Shown in pieces: positions 43,888 to 51,688 of a DNA stretch of 64,000 bases. A program made the position numbers and the translations under genes. Position 1 is the stretch's first letter. Each line of letters begins with the position of its first letter. Source of the DNA: Pseudoxanthomonas koreensis_A (GTDB lineage: Bacteria; Pseudomonadota; Gammaproteobacteria; Xanthomonadales; Xanthomonadaceae). The stretch spans positions 682,001 through 746,000 of the forward strand of contig NZ_CP169056.1 in assembly GCF_041890415.1 (NCBI RefSeq), read 5' to 3'. A model generated the notes under the pieces. It had not been told where the DNA came from. It saw nothing but the letters and a program-made list of their open reading frames with translations, and searched no databases.

Positions 43888-45717
43888 TCAGGCCGCGCGC
43901 GAGGCGCGCTTGCGGTCGCTCTCGGTCAGCTGCTTCTTGCGCAGGCGGATCTCCTTCGGGGTGATCTCGACCAGCTCGTCGTCATCGATGAAGTCGAGCG
44001 CCTGCTCGAGGGAGAACTTGATCGCCGGCGACAGCTGGATCGCGTCGTCCTTGCCGGATGCGCGCATGTTGGTCAGCGGCTTGGGCTTGATCGCGTTGAC
44101 GGTGAGGTCGTTGTCCTTGGAGTGGATGCCGACCAGCTGGCCCTCGTAGACGTTGTCGCCCTCGGCGGCAAACAGCTTGCCGCGTTCCTGCAGCGGCCCC
44201 AGCGAGTACGCAGGCGTGGTGCCCGGCGCATTGGCGATCATCACCCCGTTCTGGCGCTTGGCGATCGCGCCCTGCTCCTTCGGGCCGTAGTGGTCGAACA
44301 CGTGGAACAGCAGGCCGCTGCCGGAGGTGAGCGTCTTGAACTCGTTCTGGAAGCCGATCAGCCCGCGTGCGGGGATCATGTAGTCCAGGCGCACGCGGCC
44401 CTTGCCGTCGGACTCCATGTTCTTGAGCTGCGCCTTGCGCATGCCCAGCTTCTCCATCACGCCGCCCTGGTGGACTTCCTCCACGTCGACCACCAGTTGC
44501 TCGATCGGCTCCATCGGCTGGCCGTCGATCTCCTTGATGATGACTTCCGGGCGCGAGACTGCCAGCTCGAAGCCTTCGCGGCGCATGTTCTCGATCAGCA
44601 CCGACAGGTGCAGCTCGCCGCGGCCGGAGACCAGGAACTTGTCGGCGTCCTCGAGCTGTTCGACCCGCAGGGCGACGTTGTGCACGGCCTCGCGCTCCAG
44701 CCGGTCCTTGATCTGGCGGCTGGTGAGGAACTTGCCGCCCGACAGGTCCTTGCTGCCGGCGAACGGCGAATTGTTGACCTGGAAGGTCATCGAAATCGTC
44801 GGCTCGTCCACGGTCAGCGCCGGCAGCGCCTCGGGCATGTCGAGCGCGCAGACGGTGTCGGAAATGGTCAGCTCGGAGATGCCGGAGATCGCGACGATGT
44901 CGCCGGCCTGGGCGGTGTCCTGCTCGATGCGCTCCAGGCCCATGAAGCCCAGCACCTGCAGCAGCTTGGCCTGGCGCTTCTTGCCGTGGCGGTCGATCAC
45001 CGCCACCGGCATGTTCTTCCTGGCGGTGCCGCGCTGCACGCGGCCGATACCGATCACGCCGACGAAGTTGCTGTAGTCCAGCTGGCTGATGCGCATCTGG
45101 AACGGACCTTCCAGGTCCACCGGCGGCGCCGGCACGTGGGTCATGATCGCCTCGTACAGCGGGGTCATGTCGCCCGAACGCACGTCGTCGGTGAGGCCGG
45201 CGTAGCCGTTGAGGCCCGATGCATAGATGATCGGGAAGTCCATCTGCTCGGCGGTCGCTCCCAGGCGGTCGAACAGGTCCCAGACCTGTTCCACCACCCA
45301 CTCCGGGCGCGCGCCCGGGCGGTCGACCTTGTTGATCACCACGATCGGCTTGAAGCCCATCGCGAAGGCCTTCTGGGTCACGAAGCGGGTCTGCGGCATC
45401 GGCCCGTCCATCGCGTCGACCAGCAGCAGCACCGAGTCGACCATCGACAGCACGCGCTCCACCTCGCCGCCGAAGTCGGCGTGCCCGGGCGTGTCGACGA
45501 TGTTGATGCGGTTGTCGCGCCAGGTGATGGCCGTGTTCTTGGCCAGGATGGTGATGCCGCGTTCCTTCTCCTGATCGTTGCTGTCCATCACCCGCTCGGC
45601 GAGGACGGTGCGTTCGTTCAGGGTCCCCGACTGCTTGAGCAGCTGGTCGACGAGGGTGGTCTTGCCGTGGTCGACGTGGGCGACGATGGCGATATTGCGC
45701 AGTTTTTCGAGGGACAT
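43888..45717 (-). CDS. typA: Ribosome-associated GTPase TypA/BipA
   Basis: A 609-residue translational GTPase related to EF-G, acting in large-subunit assembly and stress or cold growth. The G1 loop AHVDHGKT is at 13-20, with DTPGHADFGGEVERVL and NKVD after it. The TypA-specific C-terminal domain is intact. The start is the ATG at 45717 (MSLEKLRNIAIV); the open frame continues 52 residues upstream through non-coding sequence. The promoter region is shared with the divergent cyclophilin gene. Confidence 0.97.
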   Translation of the reverse strand: MSLEKLRNIAIVAHVDHGKTTLVDQLLKQSGTLNERTVLAERVMDSNDQEKERGITILAKNTAITWRDNRINIVDTPGHADFGGEVERVLSMVDSVLLLVDAMDGPMPQTRFVTQKAFAMGFKPIVVINKVDRPGARPEWVVEQVWDLFDRLGATAEQMDFPIIYASGLNGYAGLTDDVRSGDMTPLYEAIMTHVPAPPVDLEGPFQMRISQLDYSNFVGVIGIGRVQRGTARKNMPVAVIDRHGKKRQAKLLQVLGFMGLERIEQDTAQAGDIVAISGISELTISDTVCALDMPEALPALTVDEPTISMTFQVNNSPFAGSKDLSGGKFLTSRQIKDRLEREAVHNVALRVEQLEDADKFLVSGRGELHLSVLIENMRREGFELAVSRPEVIIKEIDGQPMEPIEQLVVDVEEVHQGGVMEKLGMRKAQLKNMESDGKGRVRLDYMIPARGLIGFQNEFKTLTSGSGLLFHVFDHYGPKEQGAIAKRQNGVMIANAPGTTPAYSLGPLQERGKLFAAEGDNVYEGQLVGIHSKDNDLTVNAIKPKPLTNMRASGKDDAIQLSPAIKFSLEQALDFIDDDELVEITPKEIRLRKKQLTESDRKRASRAA

Positions 45718-45815
45718 GGGGATGACGCGCCTTCTGGGGGCACGGGAGCGAGAGGAGGGGAAGCCGGGTAGTATATCCGGCTGGCCGCCGCGCTGATTGC
45801 CGCCTGCCTGCCGGT

Positions 45816-45841
45816 CCCGTTCCCGGCCGGCCGGGAACGGG
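45816..45841. repeat. Perfect 26-bp palindrome between typA and the cyclophilin gene
   Basis: CCCGTTCCCGGCC (45816-45828) is followed directly by its exact reverse complement (45829-45841), with no spacer. It lies about 99 bases from the typA start and 52 bases from the cyclophilin start. It could be an operator for both genes or a hairpin in one transcript. Confidence 0.75.
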
Positions 45842-45893
45842 GGCCACCCGGTCCCGCCATCCCCTCCGTCCATCCCTCCGTGGAGCCTCCCTG

Positions 45894-46388
45894 ATGTCCC
45901 TGACCGCCACTTTTGCCACCGCCCGCGGCCCGATCCGGGTCGAACTGCTGCCCGACAAGGCGCCGCTGACGGTCGCCAACTTCGTCAACCTGGCCCGCCG
46001 CGGCTTCTACGACGGCCTGAACTTCCACCGCGTGATCCCGGATTTCATGATCCAGGGCGGCTGCCCGGAGGGTTCCGGCCGCGGTGGCCCGGGGTACCGC
46101 TTCGAGGACGAGACCGACAACGGCGTGGCCCACGAGCGCGGCGTGCTGTCCATGGCCAATGCCGGCCCGAACACCAATGGCAGCCAGTTCTTCATCACCC
46201 ATGTGGCCACGCCCTGGCTGGATGGCCGCCACACGGTGTTCGGCAAGGTCCTGGAAGGCCTGGACGTGGTGGATGCCATTGCCCAGGGCGATCTGGTCGA
46301 GTCGGTGAAGATCGAAGGCGACGCCGAGGCGGTGCTGGCGGCCCAGGCCGGCCGCGTGGCCGAGTGGAACCGCCACCTCAGCGCCTGA
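45894..46388 (+). CDS. Cytosolic peptidyl-prolyl cis-trans isomerase, cyclophilin type
   Basis: A 164-residue single-domain cyclophilin without a signal peptide, most like PpiB. It isomerises X-Pro bonds during folding. NFHRVIPDFMIQGG and NTNGSQFFIT contain the active-site arginine, phenylalanine and glutamine positions of the family. It is transcribed away from typA and 104 bases upstream of the next gene. Confidence 0.93.
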   Translation: MSLTATFATARGPIRVELLPDKAPLTVANFVNLARRGFYDGLNFHRVIPDFMIQGGCPEGSGRGGPGYRFEDETDNGVAHERGVLSMANAGPNTNGSQFFITHVATPWLDGRHTVFGKVLEGLDVVDAIAQGDLVESVKIEGDAEAVLAAQAGRVAEWNRHLSA

Positions 46389-46491
46389 CCGCGCCGCGCA
46401 CCGGCAGCCGCTGCAAGGCCCGCGACGGTGATCCGGGCCTGCCAGGCCGTGGTTGCGTGATAAAATCGCAGGCTCTCCCCGGCGATTCCAC

Positions 46492-46851
46492 ATGCGTATC
46501 TTCGGTTTCCTGCTGATCCTCGGTATCGCCGGCGGGCTCTACGCCTGGTGGTCATCCGGCCGCCCGGCGCAGTTGCATCCGGACGACCCGCGCATGGCCA
46601 CCGGCGACAAGGACATCGTCATGCTGGTCGCCGACTGGTGCGGCTATTGCCGCAAGCAGCAGGGCGACTTCGAGCGCGCCGGCGTGCGCTACCGCGCGCT
46701 CGACGTCGACACCGACGCCGGCGACCGCGCCATGCGCGCCATCGGCGCCAGCGGCGTGCCGGTCACCGTGGCCGGCCAGGCAGTGGTCATCGGCTACGAC
46801 ACCCGGGCCCTGGACCGGATGCTCACGCCGCTGGGCTACGACGTCTATTGA
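46492..46851 (+). CDS. Membrane-anchored glutaredoxin/thioredoxin-like CxxC protein
   Basis: A 119-residue protein. An N-terminal hydrophobic helix (about 3-20) is followed by a thioredoxin fold with CGYC (in VADWCGYCRKQ), a GVPVT cis-proline loop and a RAL...L C-terminal helix. The fold resembles glutaredoxin, and the anchor suggests the CxxC faces the periplasm. A thiol-disulfide role is inferred; the partner is unknown. The start is the ATG at 46492; in-frame upstream sequence is non-coding. mdh starts 56 bases downstream. Confidence 0.8.
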   Translation: MRIFGFLLILGIAGGLYAWWSSGRPAQLHPDDPRMATGDKDIVMLVADWCGYCRKQQGDFERAGVRYRALDVDTDAGDRAMRAIGASGVPVTVAGQAVVIGYDTRALDRMLTPLGYDVY

Positions 46852-46906
46852 GCCGCGCCCGCCCACCCTTTCCCGCGATACCCGCAAACCGTAAGGACTC
46901 CCACGC

Positions 46907-47893
46907 ATGAAGACCCCCGTTCGAGTTGCCGTCACCGGCGCCGCCGGCCAGATCGGCTACGCCCTGCTGTTCCGGATCGCCTCGGGCGAGATGCTGGGCA
47001 AGGATCAGCCGGTGATCCTGCAGCTGCTGGAGCTGCCGATGGAGAAGGCCCAGGCCGCGCTCAAGGGCGTGATCATGGAGCTGGAGGACTGCGCATTCCC
47101 GTTGCTGGCCGGCATCGTCGGCACCGACGACCCGGAAGTGGCGTTCAAGGACGTCGATGTGGCCCTGCTGGTCGGCGCCCGGCCGCGCGGCCCGGGCATG
47201 GAGCGCAAGGACCTGCTGCTGGAGAACGCCAAGATCTTCACCGCCCAGGGCGCAGCGCTGAACAAGGTCGCCAGCCGTGACGTGAAGGTGCTGGTGGTCG
47301 GCAACCCGGCCAACACCAACGCCTACATCGCGATGAAGTCGGCGCCGGACCTCAAGCCCGAGAATTTCACCGCGATGCTGCGCCTGGACCACAACCGCGC
47401 CGCCAGCCAGTTGGCCGCCAAGGCCGGCGTGGCCGTGGGCGAGATCGAGAAGCTGGTGGTGTGGGGCAACCACAGCCCGACCATGTACCCGGACTATCGC
47501 TTCGCCACGGTCAAGGGCCAGTCGCTGAAGGACAAGATCAACGACGCTGACTGGAACGCCAACGAGTTCATCCCCAAGGTGGGCAAGCGCGGCGCGGCGA
47601 TCATCGAGGCCCGCGGCCTGTCCTCGGCCGCCTCGGCCGCCAACGCCGCCATCGACCACGTGCGCGACTGGGTGCTGGGCAGCAACGGCAAGTGGGTGAC
47701 CATGGGCATCCCGTCCGATGGCTCCTACGGCATCCCGCAGGGCGTGATCTTCGGCGTTGCGGTGACCACCGAGAACGGCACCTACACCCGGATCCGCGAC
47801 CTGCCGATCGACGCCTTCAGCCAGGCCGCCATCGACAAGACCCTGGGCGAGCTGGAAGAAGAGCGCGCCGGCGTGGCCCACCTGCTGGGCTGA
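46907..47893 (+). CDS. mdh: Malate dehydrogenase
   Basis: A 328-residue cytosolic NAD-dependent enzyme interconverting malate and oxaloacetate in the TCA cycle. The NAD fold starts with VTGAAGQIGYAL (9-20). GARPRGPGMERKDLL supplies a substrate arginine, RLDHNRA the Asp of the catalytic pair, and WGNHSPTMYPD the catalytic histidine. It belongs to the Thermus/cytosolic MDH type rather than the E. coli type. A strong terminator follows. Confidence 0.98.
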   Translation: MKTPVRVAVTGAAGQIGYALLFRIASGEMLGKDQPVILQLLELPMEKAQAALKGVIMELEDCAFPLLAGIVGTDDPEVAFKDVDVALLVGARPRGPGMERKDLLLENAKIFTAQGAALNKVASRDVKVLVVGNPANTNAYIAMKSAPDLKPENFTAMLRLDHNRAASQLAAKAGVAVGEIEKLVVWGNHSPTMYPDYRFATVKGQSLKDKINDADWNANEFIPKVGKRGAAIIEARGLSSAASAANAAIDHVRDWVLGSNGKWVTMGIPSDGSYGIPQGVIFGVAVTTENGTYTRIRDLPIDAFSQAAIDKTLGELEEERAGVAHLLG

Positions 47894-47922
47894 GTCGCGG
47901 CATCCATTGCCAGGCGGTAAAG

Positions 47923-47950
47923 AAGGCCGGGGAAACCCGGCCTTTTCTTT
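47923..47950 (+). terminator. Rho-independent terminator of mdh
   Basis: AAGGCCGGG (47923-47931) pairs perfectly with CCCGGCCTT (47936-47944) around GAAA and runs into TTCTTT. It lies 30 bases after mdh. Confidence 0.92.
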
Positions 47951-48056
47951 GGCTCTTCATCCAACGCAGGGGATACGCGCCGCCTGGTCCGTGCAACGCG
48001 GTGAGGCGGGAGGTTGGTTGCACCACACCGTGCCGCGTTCATCGGCCGCCACATGC

Positions 48057-48116
48057 AGGAGCCGGTCTTGCCGGCGACCGCGGTATGCGGGCCGGTCGCC
48101 GGCAAGACCGGCTCCT
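48057..48116. repeat. Perfect 24-bp inverted repeat (REP-like)
   Basis: Two perfectly complementary 24-base arms (48057-48080 and 48093-48116) flank a 12-base spacer. Each arm reads AGGAGCCGGTCTTGCCGGCG and continues for four bases. The outer flanks, CAGGAGCC and GGCTCCTAC, resemble the ends of the dispersed extragenic palindromes of Xanthomonas, Stenotrophomonas and Pseudomonas genomes. It lies between the mdh terminator and the convergent GH43 gene. The remainder of the 302-base mdh-GH43 gap shows nothing else. Confidence 0.85.
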
Positions 48117-48195
48117 ACAAGAAGGCGTCCACGCCCCGTGCCGAAGCGCCGCGATAACACCTCCCGCCACACGGCGTCCCGACGGCGAAGTCCGG

Positions 48196-49221
48196 TCAGT
48201 GCGCCGTTTCACCGGCCGGTACAGAGACGCCCGCGTCCGTCTGCACCACCGGCTTGAGGGTGCCATCGGGGTTGTACTGCAGGTATTCGACCGTCACCGC
48301 GCGCCTGCCCAGCGCGCCTTGCTCGTCACCAATGGTCAGGGCAGCGTTGTGCAGGAAGATGTACCAGTTGCCCTTGAACTCGGCGATGCCCGGATGGATG
48401 GTGAAGCTGTTCTTGCCCGAGCCGGTCAGCTCGCCGCGGTACGTCCACGGACCCTGGATCGAGGGCGCGGTGGCGTAGGAGATGCGTTCGTCGGTGTGGG
48501 TGGCGCGGTCCAGCGAAGCATAGGTGAGGTAGTAGGTGTCGCCGCGCTTGTGCAGCCACGGCCCTTCCTCGAAATGGGGCGGGGTGATCTCGGTGATCGG
48601 CCCGTCGATCTCGATCATGTTGGGCTTGAGCCTGGCGATGTAGCACTGGCGGTTGCCCCAGGCCAGCCAGGTGCTGCCGTCGTCGTCGGTGAACACGGTC
48701 GGGTCGATGTCTTCCCAGCTGTGGTCGCCCTTGGGCGTCATCTGGTTGGTGACCAGGGCCGAGCCCTTCGCATCGACGAACGGACCGGTGGGCGAATCGG
48801 ATACGGCCACGCCGATGGCCTTGCCCGGGTGCGTGTCGTCGTGCTCGACCGAGGTGTAGAACCAGAACCGGCCGTCCTTCTCGATCGCCTGCGATGCCCA
48901 GGCATCGGCCTTGGCCCACGTGAAGTCGGCCACGTTCATGATCGGGCCGTGGTCGGTCCAGGTCTTCATGTCGGGGGTGGAATAGACCAGCCACTCGCGC
49001 ATGTTGAACATCTCCTCGCCCCGGGCCTGGTCGTGGCCGACGTAGAGATAGAGACGGTCATCCACCACCAGCGGGGCCGGGTCGGCGGTGAAGCGGTCGC
49101 GGAAAAGTGGATTGGAACCGGGGGCGGTGGTGTCGTCCGCCTGTACCGCAAGCGGCCAGAGCACCAGCGCACACAGGGCCGCGGCGATGGTCGGTGTGGC
49201 CCGTCCAGTGTTGTGTCCCAT
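48196..49221 (-). CDS. Secreted glycoside hydrolase family 43 protein
   Basis: A 341-residue protein with a signal peptide (hydrophobic 10-26, likely cleavage after VQA at 28). The five-bladed GH43 catalytic residues are in place: Asp47 (TADPAP, general base), Asp173 (DIDPTVF, pKa modulator) and Glu219 (EEGPW, general acid). Family members are arabinofuranosidases, xylosidases or arabinanases. An arabinose- or xylose-containing plant or microbial polysaccharide is the likely target, but specificity cannot be read. The ATG at 49221 has a strong GGAGGAGG RBS. No transporter or sugar-metabolism gene is adjacent, so it looks like a stand-alone insertion. Confidence 0.9.
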   Translation of the reverse strand: MGHNTGRATPTIAAALCALVLWPLAVQADDTTAPGSNPLFRDRFTADPAPLVVDDRLYLYVGHDQARGEEMFNMREWLVYSTPDMKTWTDHGPIMNVADFTWAKADAWASQAIEKDGRFWFYTSVEHDDTHPGKAIGVAVSDSPTGPFVDAKGSALVTNQMTPKGDHSWEDIDPTVFTDDDGSTWLAWGNRQCYIARLKPNMIEIDGPITEITPPHFEEGPWLHKRGDTYYLTYASLDRATHTDERISYATAPSIQGPWTYRGELTGSGKNSFTIHPGIAEFKGNWYIFLHNAALTIGDEQGALGRRAVTVEYLQYNPDGTLKPVVQTDAGVSVPAGETAH

Positions 49222-49381
49222 TGTTGCCTCCTCCGGCGTGCGATCGTGAGCGGTGAGTGTAGGCGGTGATGGCGGCTCGGCATCGCGGCGGATGAAAACC
49301 GCGCGGAGTGATATGGCTTTGCGTATGGATGCACAGGAGAGATCAGCACGCGGCCTGCCGCTCGCCGCAGGGGCGGGCGAG

Positions 49382-50623
49382 TCAGGCGCCAGGGTGGTCC
49401 CGGCCCGCATCGGCCGCGTGCGCATCCGGCATGACCCCGGTGTAGCGGGCGCGTGGCCGGATCAGCCGCCCCTGTGCCTGCTGCTCCAATGCGTGTGCCA
49501 GCCACCCGGCCAGGCGACTGGTGGCGAACATCGCCAGGGCCGGCTCGGCCGGCAGGCGGTGGGCGTGGCAGGTGGCCGCCAGGGCGAAGTCCACGTTCGG
49601 CCGGCGACCACTGTGTGCTTCGGCGGCAGCGATGACGGCGTCGACCAGGTGCAGGGCGCCGGCCTCCACCGGGGCGTTGCGCAACATCGCCAGCAGTTCG
49701 ATGGCGCGCGGATCGCCATCCGGATAGAGCGCGTGGCCGAAGCCGGGCAGGTCCTCGCCACGCTTCCAGCGGCCCGCGACGAGTCGGCCGATGTCGCTGC
49801 ACTGGCGGGCGTCCTCGAGCAGGGCATAGACCCGCGCGGTGGCACCGCCATGGCGCGGGCCGGACAGCGCCGACAGGCCGGCGCACACGGTGGCGTGCAG
49901 ATGCGCGCCGGTGGAAGCGACCACGCGCGCGGCGAAGGCCGAGACGTTGAGCTCGTGGTCGGCACACAGCACCAGGGCGGCGCGGACCAGTTCGGCAAAC
50001 GCAGCATCGCCCGGGCGCCAGGCATCGGCCAGCAGCCGGTGCACGGGACCGGCCGGACGCCGCGCCACCATCAGCGCAGCGTTCTGGCGCAGCAGGGTCG
50101 CGGCAAGGGCGCGGCGGGTGGCAGGGTCGGCCTGGAACGAGTGCGGCACCTGCAGGGCCAGCAGCGGAATCACCGCCATCGCCCGCGCCACCGGCGGCAG
50201 CTCGGTGTCGATGGCCAGGGCGACCACGCGTGCCGGCCAGTCACCGGGCGGATCGGCGAAGGGGTCCTGGCTGCCGCAGTCCCACAGCAGCCGCGCGGTG
50301 TCCTCCAGGGTGGCGCCGGCGCGCACCGCGGCGACGGCCGAGCGGCCACGGTAATACGGGCCGTCCGGGCGGATCAGCGAGATCCGGGTTTCCAGCACCG
50401 GCAGGCCACGATCCAGGCTTTGCGCGGCGCCGCGGGCCGGGCCGCGACCCAGCCGCTTGCGCTGCGCCAGGCGCTCCACGTCGCGCCGCAGGTAGCCGCG
50501 GCTGCGGTGGTCGTGTCCCGGGCGCGATTCAAGCAGGCCGCGACTCACGTAGGCATACAGCGTGGACCGGCTGATGCCCAGCAAGCGGCAGGCTTCGGCG
50601 GCGGGGACCAGATCGTTGTCCAT
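49382..50623 (-). CDS. HTH-citrate synthase fusion protein, probable methylcitrate-locus regulator
   Basis: A 413-residue two-domain protein. Residues 5-58 are an excisionase/MerR-type winged helix-turn-helix (VPAAEACRLLGISRSTLYAYV, then SRGYLRRDVERLAQRK). Residues 80-400 are a citrate-synthase domain. It keeps the catalytic positions His223 (ADHELN), His297 (GFGHALY) and Asp345 (NVDFAL), plus RHGG (257-260). It diverges from prpB across 113 bases that contain inverted repeats. It may sense (2-methyl)citrate, oxaloacetate or a CoA ester and control prpBC; it could also be an active synthase. The start at 50623 is preferred over a TTG 24 bases upstream, because the latter would run into the operator-like repeats. 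Confidence 0.82.
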   Translation of the reverse strand: MDNDLVPAAEACRLLGISRSTLYAYVSRGLLESRPGHDHRSRGYLRRDVERLAQRKRLGRGPARGAAQSLDRGLPVLETRISLIRPDGPYYRGRSAVAAVRAGATLEDTARLLWDCGSQDPFADPPGDWPARVVALAIDTELPPVARAMAVIPLLALQVPHSFQADPATRRALAATLLRQNAALMVARRPAGPVHRLLADAWRPGDAAFAELVRAALVLCADHELNVSAFAARVVASTGAHLHATVCAGLSALSGPRHGGATARVYALLEDARQCSDIGRLVAGRWKRGEDLPGFGHALYPDGDPRAIELLAMLRNAPVEAGALHLVDAVIAAAEAHSGRRPNVDFALAATCHAHRLPAEPALAMFATSRLAGWLAHALEQQAQGRLIRPRARYTGVMPDAHAADAGRDHPGA

Positions 50624-50736
50624 GGATGTGTTGATTTTCCGGATCAAGATTGATCAACCCGTGGCAGAGTGCCACATTGCGGCGGACGCGGCCGTCGCGC
50701 CGGCGTCCGCCACTGCCACGGTCGAGGAACCGCATC
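50624..50736. promoter_or_regulatory. Divergent prp control region with two sets of inverted repeats
   Basis: TTGAT (50631-50635) and ATCAA (50643-50647) form an inverted pair with a 7-base centre. Two bases on comes the palindrome TTGATCAA (50650-50657). Next, GTGGCA-gag-TGCCAC (50661-50675) is a perfect 15-base palindrome. A candidate prpB promoter is TTGATC (50650-50655), 17 bases, CACATT (50673-50678), so the palindromes would cover both -35 and -10. That is a repressor-like arrangement. Confidence 0.6.
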
Positions 50737-51639
50737 ATGACGCTCGCTTCCGCCGGCACCGCCGCCACACCGGGCGCGAAGTTCCGCGCCGCGCTGGGCG
50801 CCGAATCGCCCTTGCAGGTGGTCGGCGCGACCAGCGCCAACCACGCCTTGCTTGCGCAACGTGCCGGCTACCGTGCGCTCTACCTGTCCGGTGGCGGCGT
50901 GGCGGCCGGCTCGCTGGGCATGCCGGACCTGGGCATCAACACCCTGGAAGACGTGCTCATCGACACCCGCCGCATCACCGATGTGTGCGCGCTGCCGCTG
51001 CTGGTGGATATCGACACCGGCTTCGGGCCGAGCGCGTTCAACATCGCGCGTACGGTCAGGTCGCTGATCAAGGCCGGGGCGGCCGCGTGCCACATCGAGG
51101 ACCAGGTCGGGGCCAAGCGCTGCGGCCACCGCCCGGGAAAGGAAATCGTGTCGCAGGGCGAGATGGTCGACCGGATCAAGGCGGCCGCGGATGCGAAGAC
51201 CGACCCGGCGTTCTTCCTGATCGCCCGCACCGACGCCATCGCGGTCGACGGCGTGGATGCGGCGATCGCGCGCGCCGTGGCCTGCGTGGAGGCCGGCGCC
51301 GACGGCATCTTTGCCGAGGCGGCGGGCGACCTGGACACCTACCGCCGCTTCGTCGACGCGGTGAAGGTGCCGGTGCTGGCCAACATCACCGAGTTCGGCG
51401 CGACCCCGCTGTTCAGCCGCGAGCAACTGGCTCGGGCCGGGGTTGCCATCCAGCTGTTCCCGCTGTCGGCATTCCGGGCTGCCAACAAGGCCGCGGAGGG
51501 CGTGTACGCGGCCATCCGCCGCGATGGCCACCAGCAGGCGGTGGTCGATTCGATGCAGACCCGCGAAGAGCTGTACGACCGCATCGGCTATCACGCCTTC
51601 GAACAGCGGCTGGATGCATTGTTCATGGCAAAGAAGTGA
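50737..51639 (+). CDS. prpB: Methylisocitrate lyase
   Basis: A 300-residue enzyme that splits 2-methylisocitrate into pyruvate and succinate, the last step of the methylcitrate cycle for propionate. The active-site signature KRCGH is at 127-131, with Cys129 as the catalytic base, and the metal-binding VDIDTGFG region begins at 90. The start at 50737 has a CGAGGAA RBS; in-frame codons upstream run through the operator region. It is followed after 49 bases by prpC, with a hairpin in between. Confidence 0.96.
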   Translation: MTLASAGTAATPGAKFRAALGAESPLQVVGATSANHALLAQRAGYRALYLSGGGVAAGSLGMPDLGINTLEDVLIDTRRITDVCALPLLVDIDTGFGPSAFNIARTVRSLIKAGAAACHIEDQVGAKRCGHRPGKEIVSQGEMVDRIKAAADAKTDPAFFLIARTDAIAVDGVDAAIARAVACVEAGADGIFAEAAGDLDTYRRFVDAVKVPVLANITEFGATPLFSREQLARAGVAIQLFPLSAFRAANKAAEGVYAAIRRDGHQQAVVDSMQTREELYDRIGYHAFEQRLDALFMAKK

Positions 51640-51640
51640 C

Positions 51641-51660
51641 GTTTCCCGCCGACGGGAAAC
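51641..51660 (+). other. Hairpin between prpB and prpC
   Basis: GTTTCCCG (51641-51648) pairs perfectly with CGGGAAAC (51653-51660) around CCGA, directly after the prpB stop. It has no T-tract and probably protects or trims the prpB mRNA end. Confidence 0.5.
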
Positions 51661-51688
51661 CGCGGCGACAGGATCGGGAGGGCCGCTG

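Noticed and set aside
44122..45771. A 549-codon plus-strand frame opposite typA
   Set aside because: It is an antisense shadow; typA motifs on the minus strand are decisive.
47692..49269. A 525-codon plus-strand frame opposite the GH43 gene
   Set aside because: The GH43 protein on the minus strand has a signal peptide, catalytic residues and an RBS; the plus frame has none of these.
50624..50647. An upstream TTG start that would add eight residues to the HTH-citrate synthase
   Set aside because: It would place coding sequence over the inverted repeats and has no RBS; the ATG at 50623 starts the domain properly.
49253..50653. A 466-codon plus-strand frame opposite the HTH-citrate synthase gene
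   Set aside because: It is compositionally biased (Gly/Arg/Gln/His) and domain-free, whereas the minus strand encodes conserved citrate-synthase motifs.
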